Below, in pieces: positions 9,078-17,298 of a stretch of DNA of 64,000 bases. The position numbers and the translations under genes were made by a program. Origin of the DNA: Haliscomenobacter sp041740695. Its GTDB lineage: Bacteria; Bacteroidota; Bacteroidia; Chitinophagales; Saprospiraceae. Each line of letters starts with the position of its first letter. The first letter of the stretch is position 1. The DNA is taken from positions 29,906-93,905 of the forward strand of contig NZ_JBGSLK010000091.1 of NCBI RefSeq assembly GCF_041740695.1, written 5' to 3'. Below the pieces are notes generated by a model. It saw only the letters and a list, made by a program, of their open reading frames with translations, did not search any database and was not told the DNA's origin.

Positions 9078-9665
9078 CTAAATACTCAATCCCTGTACCG
9101 CCAACGCTAGCCCCATCCGCATTTTATCCGCGTCAGGTTTGGTTTTGGACACGATACGCATGCCGTGTACATAGTTGAGTAAAAAAGTAGCCGCCACGCC
9201 GGGATCAAAGTCTGGCCTAAACTCTCCTTGCTCCTGACCGGCGCGCAAAAGTTTTTCAAAAAAAGCCTCAACGGCACAGATATTGCCTTGGGCAAACTGG
9301 CAAACATCTTCGTCGAGGATCGCTAATTCAGCCGTGGCATTGGCCATCATACAGCCCCTTTGATCGGGATCGGCAAGGGTCTCTTCGAGGTTAGTTTGCA
9401 ATACCGCCATAAGTTGCGCCTTAGGGCTATTTCCAGAAGCAGCAACCGCCCTGGAATTTTGGCGTTGTGATTGACTCTGGAAAAGCTTTAGCGCCGCCAT
9501 ATAGAGCTGTTTTTTGTCTCCGTAGGTATCGTATAAACTGGCTCGGCTAATGCCCATGGCCGTTACCAAATCTTCCATCGAGGTCGCGTGATAACCTTTT
9601 TTCCAAAAAACATGCATGGCTTTTTCTAGCGCCTCTACCTCGTCAAATGCTTTGCTACGTGCCAT
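9078..9665 (-). CDS. TetR/AcrR family transcriptional regulator
   Basis: A 195-residue repressor-type protein. The N-terminal helix-turn-helix (about residues 27-57) contains MGISRASLYDTYGDKKQL, typical of TetR proteins. The C-terminal ligand domain resembles the TetR_C group found with AcuR/NemR-like regulators. The gene is 80 bp downstream of an SDR oxidoreductase on the same strand. Matching 12-bp palindromes lie in front of both genes, each just upstream of a TAnnTTTG box, which predicts autoregulation and control of the SDR gene. The inducer is unknown; reactive electrophiles or quinones are possible by analogy only. Confidence 0.93.
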   Translation of the reverse strand: MARSKAFDEVEALEKAMHVFWKKGYHATSMEDLVTAMGISRASLYDTYGDKKQLYMAALKLFQSQSQRQNSRAVAASGNSPKAQLMAVLQTNLEETLADPDQRGCMMANATAELAILDEDVCQFAQGNICAVEAFFEKLLRAGQEQGEFRPDFDPGVAATFLLNYVHGMRIVSKTKPDADKMRMGLALAVQGLSI

Positions 9666-9683
9666 AAATTAGGCGATTTTACA

Positions 9684-9691
9684 CAAAAGTA
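9684..9691 (-). promoter_or_regulatory. -7 promoter box (TACTTTTG) of the tetR-type gene
   Basis: The minus-strand octamer TACTTTTG fits TAnnTTTG, 18 bp before the start codon. An operator palindrome lies 12 bp upstream, over the expected -33 region. Confidence 0.5.
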
Positions 9692-9701
9692 CACCTCATT
9701 T

Positions 9702-9717
9702 CAGAACAATTGTTCCA
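9702..9717. promoter_or_regulatory. TetR operator palindrome 1
   Basis: GAACAATTGTTC is a perfect 12-bp palindrome in the context CAGAA..TTCCAAAA, which is the context of the site at 10608. Outer complementary bases (CCTCATTT and AAAATGAGG) extend it to a larger hairpin, which could also end the SDR transcript. Confidence 0.6.
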
Positions 9718-9745
9718 AAATGAGGCAATTTTTTTTGCGGTATGA

Positions 9746-10501
9746 CTACCACAAGACTCCCGTACCACCATCCACCAGGATTTCGGCACTCGTGATGTAG
9801 GAGGCATCGTCCGAAGCGAGGAAAACTACGGTTTTGGCAATTTCGGCGGCATCTCCAAAACGGCCCATCGGGATTTTTGGAATGAAGCCAGCGGCAAAAG
9901 CGGCAAGTTGCTCTTCGTTCATACCCAGTTTATTGTAGATTGGAGTACTAATCGCGCCGGGGCTAATCGTGTTTGCCCGGATGCGACGTACAGCCAATTC
10001 CACCCCCAGTGTTTTAGCCAAATGGATTAAGGCTGCTTTGGAAGCGCCATAGGCCGAGTTGCCCGCCATAGTGCCATGCCCCAGGAAAGTACCATTAAAG
10101 ATGATCGAAGCACCATCGTTCAATCGGGGTAATAAAGCCTGGACAGTGAAAAATGCACCCCGGAAATTGATGTTCATATTGGCTTCAAATACTTCCAGGC
10201 TCATGTCAGCGACCGGAGCGAATTGAGCTACACCCGCATTGTAGAACAAAATATCGAGTTTTTCAATACCTTGAGCACTAAGTTTTTGCGGCAGCGCTTT
10301 GATTTCCTCCAGGTTCGAAGCATCACATTCGATGGCAATGCTAGCTGCACCGAGTTCAGCGACGGCTTGGAGAAGTGATGCTCTGTTGCGGCCAATGATG
10401 ATTACCTTGGCCCCCTGGGCAATAAATTCATGGGCGGTAGCCAGGCCAATGCCGCTGTTCCCGCCAGTGATGAGGGCTGTTTTCCCGATTAATCTACTCA
10501 T
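9746..10501 (-). CDS. SDR family NAD(P)-dependent oxidoreductase
   Basis: A classical short-chain dehydrogenase of 251 residues. The cofactor motif TGGNSGIG (about 12-19), YNAG in place of the usual NNAG, and the catalytic YGASK are present. The catalytic serine position, 13 residues before the tyrosine, is threonine (FNGTFLG), a conservative change. The C-terminus (SAEILVDGGTGVLW) is the usual SDR end. It is transcribed just upstream of the TetR gene and its promoter carries two copies of the presumed TetR operator. Substrate unknown. Confidence 0.92.
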   Translation of the reverse strand: MSRLIGKTALITGGNSGIGLATAHEFIAQGAKVIIIGRNRASLLQAVAELGAASIAIECDASNLEEIKALPQKLSAQGIEKLDILFYNAGVAQFAPVADMSLEVFEANMNINFRGAFFTVQALLPRLNDGASIIFNGTFLGHGTMAGNSAYGASKAALIHLAKTLGVELAVRRIRANTISPGAISTPIYNKLGMNEEQLAAFAAGFIPKIPMGRFGDAAEIAKTVVFLASDDASYITSAEILVDGGTGVLW

Positions 10502-10526
10502 TGTGGTATGGTTTAAATTTTTTCTG

Positions 10527-10538
10527 GAATGATCATTC
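10527..10538. promoter_or_regulatory. TetR operator palindrome 2 (5' leader of the SDR gene)
   Basis: GAATGATCATTC is a perfect palindrome 26 bp upstream of the SDR start codon. It lies downstream of the predicted transcription start, where a bound repressor would block elongation or initiation. Confidence 0.6.
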
Positions 10539-10591
10539 TGTTATTTTGCTTAAAAAAACCGCTCAACGGTTTGTGTAGCGGAATGATGCAA

Positions 10592-10599
10592 CAAAGATA
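10592..10599 (-). promoter_or_regulatory. -7 promoter box (TATCTTTG) of the SDR gene
   Basis: The minus-strand TATCTTTG is a full match to TAnnTTTG. Operator 3 starts 8 bp upstream of it, covering the -33 region. The predicted leader is about 85 nt and contains operator 2. Confidence 0.6.
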
Positions 10600-10607
10600 T
10601 AATTACA

Positions 10608-10619
10608 GAACGATCATTC
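10608..10619. promoter_or_regulatory. TetR operator palindrome 3 (over the SDR -33 region)
   Basis: GAACGATCATTC is palindromic except for one pair, in the flank CAGAA..TTCCAAAA shared with the site at 9702. A half-site (GGAATGAT) lies at about 10580. Together the three sites suggest a consensus CAGAAYRATYRTTCC. Confidence 0.6.
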
Positions 10620-10798
10620 CAAAATTATTTTCCCGCTTTTTGCCATTTTTTTCAATTATTTTTAATCAAAAATAAATTATAAGTCCCTTGCTTTGGCTCA
10701 AAATTGATCCCGAAAAATCGATAAGTTAAAAAACCCTAAAAAAAAAGTTAAAGCCTAAAACCTCGGTAACAATCACCAGCGGAAATCGTCTTTTTAGT

Positions 10799-10914
10799 GG
10801 GGCAAAAATAAGCGCTCATTTTTCTTGAGCCAAAAGATCAGATAAGACACTTGAAATGAAGCGTTTACTTATCTAATCCTTTGGCAAAATGAGCGCTTAT
10901 TTTTTTATCGCCCC
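10799..10914. repeat. family C palindromic element, copy 1 (116 bp)
   Basis: Arms begin GGGGCAAAAATAAGCGCTCA and end with the near-complement running into GCCCC. The loop region includes AAGATAAGTAAACGC-like and TTTCAAGTGTCTTATCT sequence when read on the minus strand. The copy at 59284 has the same length and matches through arms and loop in the opposite orientation. No ORF inside; MITE-like. The rest of the 458-bp gap between the SDR gene and the lipoprotein gene holds the operators and an A/T-rich run with no other feature seen. Confidence 0.75.
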
Positions 10915-10959
10915 TGTCCTCCTATTTAAAAACCGATTTCAAAACCAAAAAACTTTCTA

Positions 10960-11790
10960 ATGGTTAAGCAAACATGGTTTTCCGTTTTAGGCCTGATGGG
11001 CCTGTTCCTCCTTACTTTTAATGCTTGTACCAAAGACGAAAATGTAGTAGACCTAAGCGAAGAAGAAAGCGTGGAAATGGCCACGCGTACCCTCAAAAGC
11101 CAACAATTGATTGGTACTTCTTTTGGCATTGCCACCCGGGGAGCGGCTGAGGTAGATGGCTTGGTGAGCGGCAATCCCGAAATCCGCAGTGCTTGTGGCA
11201 CCATTACGGTCACCCCTAAAGATTTAACAACTTTTCCGAAAACGGTAGTGGTTGACTTCGGCACAGGATGTACCGATGTAGACGGCAAAAACAAAAGTGG
11301 CAAAGTGACCATGGTCGTTGGCAAACTCTGGGAACCCAACTCGCTGGTAACCTTGCAATACGAGAATTACAGCGAAGATGGGGTAAAACTGGATGGCAAA
11401 TTCACTTTTAGCAACAGCAGCACCAACACCGCTGGCGTTTACCAGATCAAAGCCGATAAGGTAAAAATCACCGACACCAACAACGAAACCTGGACCTGGA
11501 GTGGCGTTCACGATTTTAACCAAACCCGTGGCCATGCTAGCTGGTGGGATTGGAGCGATGACGTGTACGATGTGACAGGCAACATTGATGTACTTTTCCC
11601 CAACAACGAGGTCGTTACCTGGAACATCGGTCAACCCCTGGTGAAGGCCAACAACTGTTACTGGGTAAGCAAGGGCCTGGGGTTGTTGAAGTTGAATGGC
11701 AAAGACATTCAGGTAGATTACGGCGATGGTACTTGTGACAATGTTGCGGTGCTGACGCTGAATGGGAAGACTTTTACGATTAAGTTGTAA
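10960..11790 (+). CDS. hypothetical lipoprotein
   Basis: The 276-residue protein starts with a lipoprotein signal ending in the lipobox FNAC (Cys at about residue 23), followed by TKDENVVDLSEEES, an acidic linker. The mature part is rich in beta strands with evenly spaced Thr, Asn, Gly and aromatic residues. Four further cysteines (CGTIT, GTGCTD, NNCYW, GTCDN) could form disulfides. I do not recognise the family. It is probably surface or outer-membrane attached. It stands alone between family C and family E palindromes. Confidence 0.75.
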   Translation: MVKQTWFSVLGLMGLFLLTFNACTKDENVVDLSEEESVEMATRTLKSQQLIGTSFGIATRGAAEVDGLVSGNPEIRSACGTITVTPKDLTTFPKTVVVDFGTGCTDVDGKNKSGKVTMVVGKLWEPNSLVTLQYENYSEDGVKLDGKFTFSNSSTNTAGVYQIKADKVKITDTNNETWTWSGVHDFNQTRGHASWWDWSDDVYDVTGNIDVLFPNNEVVTWNIGQPLVKANNCYWVSKGLGLLKLNGKDIQVDYGDGTCDNVAVLTLNGKTFTIKL

Positions 11791-11821
11791 GCAGAAGAGT
11801 TGCCTCAATTTTTAAACATTG

Positions 11822-11958
11822 CCAAAGCGACATTTTTTTTTAGCACAAAGGAAAAAAAGAGGACTCAAAGAACACAAAGCGAAGCGCTGTCAACGTCTAA
11901 CTTTGTGTCCTTTGAGTCCTCTTTTTTTTTCTTTGTGCTAATAAAAATGCCGCTTTGG
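11822..11958. repeat. family E long inverted repeat with 9-nt words
   Basis: Arms of about 58 bp run from CCAAAGCGACAT inward to AACACAAAG and back through CTTTGTGTCCTTTGAGTCC to GCCGCTTTGG, around a loop of about 20 bases. The arm contains the repeated words CTTTGTGTC and CTTTGAGTC. It starts 31 bp after the lipoprotein stop codon. As RNA it would be a very stable hairpin with U-rich strands and could act as a terminator. Only one copy is present in this window. Confidence 0.7.
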
Positions 11959-12037
11959 TTTTACATTGAAAATTCGGGATGAATCATGTTTGTGCAATTT
12001 TTCATACATTAGATGACCAAAATCAAATCGCACTACC

Positions 12038-12970
12038 ATGACACCCAATCGCCGCCAATTCCTCAATCTTGTCGCCGGGGCCTCTGCCGCTACGGTATTG
12101 AGTTCTACCCAATCCGAGGTGTTTGCCTCCTACCCTACCCCCATTGCGGCCAATTCCTACAACTGGTTTACCTTTTATGGCCGTGACAATAAAAAATGGG
12201 GCGAAGACCTGGATGCCTGCATCGCCGATTTTGCCAAAACGGGCCTGAAGGCTTACGAGCCCAGTTTTAACACGCCCGAAGAGGTTGCCAAGCTTGGCCC
12301 GGTGCTCAAAAAGCACCAAATCGCCATGCCTTCGGTGTACGTCAACAGTGTTTTGCACAAGGCGGATGAAGCAGCCAAGTCAATCGCTTCGGTATTGGCA
12401 ATTGCCGATGAAGTCAAAAAACTGGGCACGAAAATCATGGTGACCAATCCTACGCCCATCCGTTGGGGGGGTGATGAGGTAAAATCTGACGAAGAGTTGA
12501 AATTGCAAGCGGCTAGCTTAGATAAACTGGGCGCGGCCTTGCGCCAAAAAGGCATCACCCTGGCCTACCATACCCACGACGTGGAAATGAAAGCGGGTGC
12601 CCGCGAATTCCACCACATGCTGCTGAATACTTCGCCACTGAATATGTCCTTCTGCTTTGATGTGCATTGGGTATACCGGGGTTCACAAAACTCGCAACTG
12701 GCGGTGTTCGATGTCCTGAAATTGTATGGCAAACGGGTGGTGGAACTGCACATCCGCCAGTCGGTCGATGGCGTTTGGTCGGAAACTTTTGGCGATGGGG
12801 ACATTGATTATCGGCGCTTTGCCGCGGAGTTGAAGAAACTGAAATTGCAGCCACATTTGGTCATTGAACAATGTGTGGAAGATAAGTCGCCACATACCAT
12901 GGATGCGGTAAAGGCGCATGTAAAAGACCTGGCAGCGATCCGGGACGTGTTTGGGGGGATTTTGGGGTAG
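12038..12970 (+). CDS. Tat-exported sugar phosphate isomerase/epimerase-like TIM barrel
   Basis: The 310-residue protein opens with PNRRQFLNLVAGASA, a twin-arginine signal. The barrel has the AP-endonuclease-2 pattern with likely metal or catalytic residues in LAYHTHDVEMK, FCFDVHWVYRGS, VELHIRQS, the glycine-rich GDGDIDY and IEQC. It belongs to the same broad family as the gene at 7657 but is clearly divergent from it. Probably periplasmic and part of sugar or inositol-type catabolism; the substrate is not assignable. Transcribed alone; a family D unit begins 12 bp after its stop. Confidence 0.85.
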   Translation: MTPNRRQFLNLVAGASAATVLSSTQSEVFASYPTPIAANSYNWFTFYGRDNKKWGEDLDACIADFAKTGLKAYEPSFNTPEEVAKLGPVLKKHQIAMPSVYVNSVLHKADEAAKSIASVLAIADEVKKLGTKIMVTNPTPIRWGGDEVKSDEELKLQAASLDKLGAALRQKGITLAYHTHDVEMKAGAREFHHMLLNTSPLNMSFCFDVHWVYRGSQNSQLAVFDVLKLYGKRVVELHIRQSVDGVWSETFGDGDIDYRRFAAELKKLKLQPHLVIEQCVEDKSPHTMDAVKAHVKDLAAIRDVFGGILG

Positions 12971-12982
12971 AAGCAGCCAGCA

Positions 12983-13061
12983 GTTTCGGTGCTACGCACC
13001 TTAAAATTGATCTTCGTTCCCTTACTATCGACGTTAAGTGGCTAATGCCACTGGTCGTAGG
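12983..13061. repeat. family D unit 1 (two-hairpin element, about 79 bp)
   Basis: Starts GTTTCGGTGCTACGCACCTT (a GGTGC/GCACC hairpin) and ends with GACGTT, GGCTAATGCC and CTGGTCGT (a second hairpin). The same ends occur, inverted, at 14409 and again at 60427-60592. The middle portion is not conserved. Confidence 0.65.
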
Positions 13062-13079
13062 TGCGAAGTCTTACCATTT

Positions 13080-13775
13080 TTAAAATCTCCCACTTTGGTC
13101 AAAAAACTCATCCAAACCGAGCTCTACAAAAGAGCTTTCCAAACCTATCTCTACAGCCTTTTTTGCAAATCCAGCATAATCCACAAATCGACGACCCTTG
13201 ATGTTCATCTTTTGTCCAGCCACAATCGCCTCAATCAGAGCCAATCTATTTTTCACGCCATAACCTTTCTCTAAAAAATCATGTAGTAATTTTTCCTGCT
13301 GCTGCTTGAAGCGAGGATCTTTTTGCTCAATAGTCACAATTCCCCAGTCTAATTCATCGAGAAAGGATTTCCCAAGTGGGTTCCAGCCTTTTTGCGCCCG
13401 CCACCATTCATCATTGATTACCACATTGGATAGGTCTACCTTTTGGTTCAAATGGGATGGCGTTAAAAAATCGCTTACAACAGATTGTGGTAGCCTGAGC
13501 TGATGTGTTTCCAGATAGTGGACAAGGCCTTCTGGCCAAACGTATTTTCCATCACTGAATTCACCTGTCCCCAAGTTGTTGATCCCACAACGGAAGCGAC
13601 ACCAACTGAGGCCCATCCAGGCATAGGGCATCGGCTGTCCAGCATTTAAATGCACAATCACCTGGTCTCTTTCTGCCATATCCCAGTCTGGATCAACAAA
13701 CCAGGCGGGATCTGGATAATGGGGTTCCAAATGACTGTGCCAATAACCGATAAGGATAAGTTCTGGCTTGTTCAT
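13080..13775 (-). CDS. hypothetical protein (231 residues)
   Basis: A soluble-looking protein with no signal peptide or membrane helix, rich in tryptophan (for example DPDWDMAERDQVIVHLNAG and PYAWMGLSWCRFRCG). I cannot assign a family. It is 6 bp downstream of a DinB-like gene on the same strand, so the two are probably one operon. The pair is bracketed by inverted family D units. Confidence 0.75.
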   Translation of the reverse strand: MNKPELILIGYWHSHLEPHYPDPAWFVDPDWDMAERDQVIVHLNAGQPMPYAWMGLSWCRFRCGINNLGTGEFSDGKYVWPEGLVHYLETHQLRLPQSVVSDFLTPSHLNQKVDLSNVVINDEWWRAQKGWNPLGKSFLDELDWGIVTIEQKDPRFKQQQEKLLHDFLEKGYGVKNRLALIEAIVAGQKMNIKGRRFVDYAGFAKKAVEIGLESSFVELGLDEFFDQSGRF

Positions 13776-13781
13776 TGTTGT

Positions 13782-14351
13782 TTAATTCGGTATTGCTAGA
13801 AATTCTAGTTCCACTTTTTCCATTTGCCCCACATGTCGTTTTGCATGCTGCGCCAGGAAATAAAGGTATTGATAAACATCAATTTTCCCCAAATCATTTA
13901 CGGTCATGGTGGTTTGATACAACACCCCTTCGCCATTTTTCAAGCGATCGAGCGTATCCAGACATTGTTGAAGCTGAGCTTGTAATTGTTGACGAACCTC
14001 CAACAGGGTTTTGTGGCCCAATGGCTCCATGTGCTCGGGGCGTACCCAGGGAAAGGATAGATGAACACCAACCTGATCCAGTTTTTCTTGCAGGAAATTG
14101 TAGCTAGATAAGGCATCTTCTAAATCCACCTGTGTCGATTTATTGAGGGCTTTTTGGGTCCCTTTATCAATGAGGATGAGGAGAAAATGGTTGGTCAACC
14201 CGATGTGCTCCAGGATTTGATCAATGGACCAGCCACCATTGAGAGGCGAGTAGCCCCGCAGGTTAGCAGGTTTGTCAAACCAGGTATCTACGGCTGCAAA
14301 GGTATGCTGGTGTAAGATTCGAATGTTGGCAATAAGGGCACTAATGTCCAT
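13782..14351 (-). CDS. DinB-like putative metal-dependent enzyme
   Basis: A four-helix-bundle DinB/YfiT-type protein. Typical metal-binding histidines are seen in GGWSIDQILEHIGLTNH and near the C-terminus in FLAQHAKRHVGQM. Relatives include bacillithiol or mycothiol transferases and many uncharacterised proteins. I placed the start at MDISALIANI (189 residues) because the upstream in-frame extension is charged, unlike the family, and runs towards the repeat starting at 14409. It is the first gene of a two-gene unit. Confidence 0.82.
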   Translation of the reverse strand: MDISALIANIRILHQHTFAAVDTWFDKPANLRGYSPLNGGWSIDQILEHIGLTNHFLLILIDKGTQKALNKSTQVDLEDALSSYNFLQEKLDQVGVHLSFPWVRPEHMEPLGHKTLLEVRQQLQAQLQQCLDTLDRLKNGEGVLYQTTMTVNDLGKIDVYQYLYFLAQHAKRHVGQMEKVELEFLAIPN

Positions 14352-14408
14352 TGAGTTTTTTGAAGGTATACAAATTACAGGGTGCCTAGGTTCCCGATTT
14401 ATGCTCAA

Positions 14409-14485
14409 ACGACCAGCGGCTTAGCCGCGCAACGTCTGTAGCCCTTGATCAAGGCGTGACGTTTAAGGTGCGTAGCACCGAAACA
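14409..14485. repeat. family D unit 2 (inverted relative to unit 1)
   Basis: Read on the minus strand it begins GTTTCGGTGCTACGCACCTT, identical to the first 20 bases of unit 1, and ends GGCTAAGCCGCTGGTCGT. Units 1 and 2 therefore form inverted repeats around the hypothetical/DinB pair. An imperfect inverted repeat of ATGCCCCGG/CCCCGGGCAT follows at about 14543-14580, before the next gene. Confidence 0.65.
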
Positions 14486-14670
14486 GTGCTTGTATTAATT
14501 GCCAATAACTCCAATAAAATCCCTTCAAAGGGAAAATCGTCCATGCCCCGGCGTCAATCCTACATTCTTTCCCCGGGCATTAAACCTGAACTTTGTGTCA
14601 TCATTCAGCGGGAAAATGGAAAGCTCCTTTAGCCGCTGATTTCCATTCTTTAACCATTCAAAGAAAAAAA

Positions 14671-15222
14671 ATGACACAGTTCAATGTTCCAACCCGTGAT
14701 CAAGTCAATGAAAGCAATCAAGTGATTTTTGATCAATTAAAAGCAGCACTTGGTTTTGTACCCAATTTGTACGCAACCATTGCCTATTCCAAGAATGCCC
14801 TTGGCAATTATTTGCAACTCCAGAACGCCAAAACCTCTCTAAGCAAAAAAGAAAAAGAAGTCATTAATCTGGTGGTAAGTCAGGTCAATGATTGTGAATA
14901 TTGTTTGGCGGCCCACACCGTTATTGGTAAAATGAATGGCTTTACCGATGAGCAAGTACTGGAACTGCGCAGTGGGTATGCGTCCTTCAACGCCAAGCTG
15001 GATGCGCTCGCGCAATTGACCAAAGTTATTGCCGAAAACAAAGGCCGTTTGAGCGATGAAGCACCGCTGGATGCTTTCTTTGCCGCGGGTTATAGCCAGG
15101 AATCTCTGGTAGACCTGATTGTAGTGATCGCCGACAAAATTGTGATGAACTACCTGCACAATTTGACCAAAATTCCGGTTGATTTTCCAGCAGCCCCTGC
15201 CTTGACTGCGATTGAGGCCTAA
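14671..15222 (+). CDS. carboxymuconolactone decarboxylase/AhpD-like protein
   Basis: A 183-residue AhpD-like alkylhydroperoxidase-type protein. The core motif DCEYCLAAHTVIG gives CxxC followed by His, as in AhpD proteins that reduce peroxides through a cysteine pair. I chose the ATG at 14671: the longer in-frame start would overlap GAACTTTG at 14588, a one-mismatch -7 box, leaving a leader of about 70 nt. It heads a plus-strand group with DUF1348, an FMN-binding protein and an AraC regulator, suggesting a redox or detoxification role. Confidence 0.88.
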   Translation: MTQFNVPTRDQVNESNQVIFDQLKAALGFVPNLYATIAYSKNALGNYLQLQNAKTSLSKKEKEVINLVVSQVNDCEYCLAAHTVIGKMNGFTDEQVLELRSGYASFNAKLDALAQLTKVIAENKGRLSDEAPLDAFFAAGYSQESLVDLIVVIADKIVMNYLHNLTKIPVDFPAAPALTAIEA

Positions 15223-15291
15223 ATGAACCCTTGCGCCCCAGCTGAGTGCTTGGCTGGGGCGCATTTTGGTCACCTTTTTAATTCAACAATC

Positions 15292-15705
15292 ATGGAAAAG
15301 CGTTTTCCCCTTCCTCCGTTCACCCTTGAAACAGCTAAACAAAAAATTCAATTGGCAGAAGATGCCTGGAACAGCCAGGACCCGGAACGAGTTTCGCTGG
15401 CTTACACCCCGGACAGTGAATGGCGCAATCGCAATGAATTTGTCAATGGACGGGCAGAGATCGTTGCCTTTCTCAGCAAAAAGTGGCAAAAAGAGCTGAA
15501 TTATCGGTTAAAAAAAGAATATTGGGCACATACCGACCATCGAATCGCCGTGAGATTTGAATATGAATACCAAAACCAGGCGGGAGAATGGTTTAGAGCT
15601 TATGGCAATGAAAATTGGGAATTTGATGACAATGGCCTCATGCAAAAACGATTTGCCAGCATCAATGACCTGGCCATTGCCGAAGAAGATCGAAAATTAA
15701 TATAA
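15292..15705 (+). CDS. DUF1348 protein (NTF2-like fold)
   Basis: The 137-residue protein is a close match in layout to the DUF1348 family. Conserved stretches include AEDAWNSQDPERVSLAYT, DSEWRNRNEFVNGR and FRAYGNENWEFDDNGLM. These are small cone-shaped NTF2-like proteins of unknown activity, often beside redox enzymes. The ATG at 15292 is preferred because the upstream frame encodes an unrelated Cys/Ala-rich leader. A GCGCCCCAGC/GCTGGGGCGC hairpin (about 15233-15262) lies between it and the AhpD-like gene and may cut transcript levels. Confidence 0.88.
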   Translation: MEKRFPLPPFTLETAKQKIQLAEDAWNSQDPERVSLAYTPDSEWRNRNEFVNGRAEIVAFLSKKWQKELNYRLKKEYWAHTDHRIAVRFEYEYQNQAGEWFRAYGNENWEFDDNGLMQKRFASINDLAIAEEDRKLI

Positions 15706-15709
15706 TGTT

Positions 15710-16333
15710 ATGGCAAAAAATTATGCGACCCTGGCCTTTACGGATGCCGTAAAAGCACTGCAAGAACTACACGGTAGTCGCCGAACCTATGCTCGCGTGG
15801 CGGAATCCCGGCACAGCAATGGGCTATCTGAACAGGAAATTGTGTTCATCGCAGAACGTGACAGTTTTTACCTGTCGAGTATTGGGGAGAACGGCTACCC
15901 TTATATCCAGCACCGCGGCGGCCCGGCCGGTTTCATCAAGGTGTTGGATGCCAATACCCTAGGGATAGTTGATTTTGAAGGCAACAAGCAATACATCACG
16001 GTGGGTAACCTGCAAACCCATCCACAGGTCGCCTTAATCATGGTAGACTACCCGCGGCAGGCCAGGCTTAAGCTGTACGCCGATGCTAGGATTGTTGAAC
16101 TGAAAGATGACCCGGCGTTGTTTCAGCAATTGGATCCGAGTGATTATCCGCACCGACCAGAGCGCATGATGTTGTTCCACATCCAGGCCTACGACTGGAA
16201 TTGCCCCCAGCACATTACGCCCCGCTATACCATGAGTGAAATTCAAGCGGCATTTGCACCCCAACATGCTTATCTTGAGGCACTGGAGAAGGAAGTAAAG
16301 GAGCTGAGGGCAGCACAAAAAATACAGGTTTAA
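15710..16333 (+). CDS. pyridoxamine 5'-phosphate oxidase-family flavoprotein
   Basis: The 207-residue protein has the split-barrel FMN-binding fold: RDSFYLSSIGENGYPYIQHRGGPAGF is the characteristic flavin-site region, followed by LGIVDFEGNKQYITVGNL and VALIMVDYPRQARLKLYADA. Such proteins act as flavin reductases or oxidases on small molecules. Only 4 bp separate it from DUF1348, so they are probably co-transcribed. The C-terminal 20 residues form a charged helix. Not PdxH itself by motif and context. Confidence 0.85.
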   Translation: MAKNYATLAFTDAVKALQELHGSRRTYARVAESRHSNGLSEQEIVFIAERDSFYLSSIGENGYPYIQHRGGPAGFIKVLDANTLGIVDFEGNKQYITVGNLQTHPQVALIMVDYPRQARLKLYADARIVELKDDPALFQQLDPSDYPHRPERMMLFHIQAYDWNCPQHITPRYTMSEIQAAFAPQHAYLEALEKEVKELRAAQKIQV

Positions 16334-16344
16334 CGCAATTTTTC

Positions 16345-17223
16345 ATGTACATGCACACGCACTATACCTTGATTAACCCCCAAAAGGGAAGCCTGGCTTT
16401 TCGGATATTTCCGTTTGAGGATGCCGACCCATTTGAAGCGTTGCAACGACTCAACTACTTCAGCATCATTTTGATAAAATCCGGTCATGCTCATTTGACG
16501 GCTGATTTTACGGAATACCGGGTGACGGCACCGTCTTTAATGGCCTTTTCGCCTTATCAGCCCTACCGGTTGCAATCGGAGGGTGCATTACAAGGCTGGG
16601 CCATCAATTTCCATCCCGAGTTTTTTTGCATTTTCAAACACCATCAAGAGATTGCCTGCAATGGGCTTTTATTCAACAACATTTATCAAGTTCCCTACCT
16701 CGATCTGGATGCGTCGGATGTTGTCCATTTTGAAGGCCTGATCGAACAGATGGTGACTGAAACCCAAAAGGCTGAACTGGCTCAATATGAGTTGTTGATT
16801 GCCTACCTGAAAATTGTTTTGATCAATGCTGTCCGATTAAAAATCAATCAACAACCTACAGTCAAAGCAGCTATGCCGAGCGTGAAAGAACCTTTTGTGC
16901 TGCAAAAGTTAAAAGATGCCATTGAAGCCCACTACCGAACCAAACATTCGGCAAGTGATTATGCGGAAATGCTCAACATCACACCCAAAGCTTTGGCCAA
17001 AATCACCAAAGCTTATTTTCAAAAAACATTGACGGATTTAATCAGTGACCGAATTGTCATTGAGGCAAAGCGAGAACTTTACCTCAGTGCTAAATCCATC
17101 AAAGAAATTGCCTATGAGCTGGGTTTTGATGACGAGTTTTATTTCAGTCGATTTTTCAAAAAACGGGCGGATATTTCGCCCCAGTATTATCGGGATACCG
17201 TGGGTTTTGCAGCAGCGGTTTGA
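16345..17223 (+). CDS. AraC family transcriptional regulator
   Basis: The 292-residue protein has an N-terminal cupin-like sensing half and a C-terminal AraC double helix-turn-helix (about residues 190-290), with SIKEIAYELGFDDEFYFSRF and KKRADISPQYYRD as the second motif. It follows the FMN-binding protein gene by 11 bp, so it likely belongs to the same operon and may control it. The ligand is not known. A bidirectional hairpin ends the unit. Confidence 0.9.
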   Translation: MYMHTHYTLINPQKGSLAFRIFPFEDADPFEALQRLNYFSIILIKSGHAHLTADFTEYRVTAPSLMAFSPYQPYRLQSEGALQGWAINFHPEFFCIFKHHQEIACNGLLFNNIYQVPYLDLDASDVVHFEGLIEQMVTETQKAELAQYELLIAYLKIVLINAVRLKINQQPTVKAAMPSVKEPFVLQKLKDAIEAHYRTKHSASDYAEMLNITPKALAKITKAYFQKTLTDLISDRIVIEAKRELYLSAKSIKEIAYELGFDDEFYFSRFFKKRADISPQYYRDTVGFAAAV

Positions 17224-17237
17224 GGGGGTAGTAAAAA

Positions 17238-17278
17238 AAAAAGCGCATAAGATCAGGTCAACTGCTTATGCGCTTTTT
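17238..17278. terminator. bidirectional terminator
   Basis: AAAAAGCGCATAAG and its exact complement CTTATGCGCTTTTT flank a 13-base loop. The A-run on one side and T-run on the other make it an intrinsic terminator for both the AraC gene and the convergent DUF4175 gene, which end 14 and 21 bp away. Confidence 0.85.
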
Positions 17279-17298
17279 GTATTATTCGGAAAAGGAGC

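Noticed and set aside
10799..10914. tRNA or small structured RNA gene
   Set aside because: The palindrome has no cloverleaf, no T-loop sequence and no CCA end; a matching inverted copy elsewhere points to a dispersed repeat.
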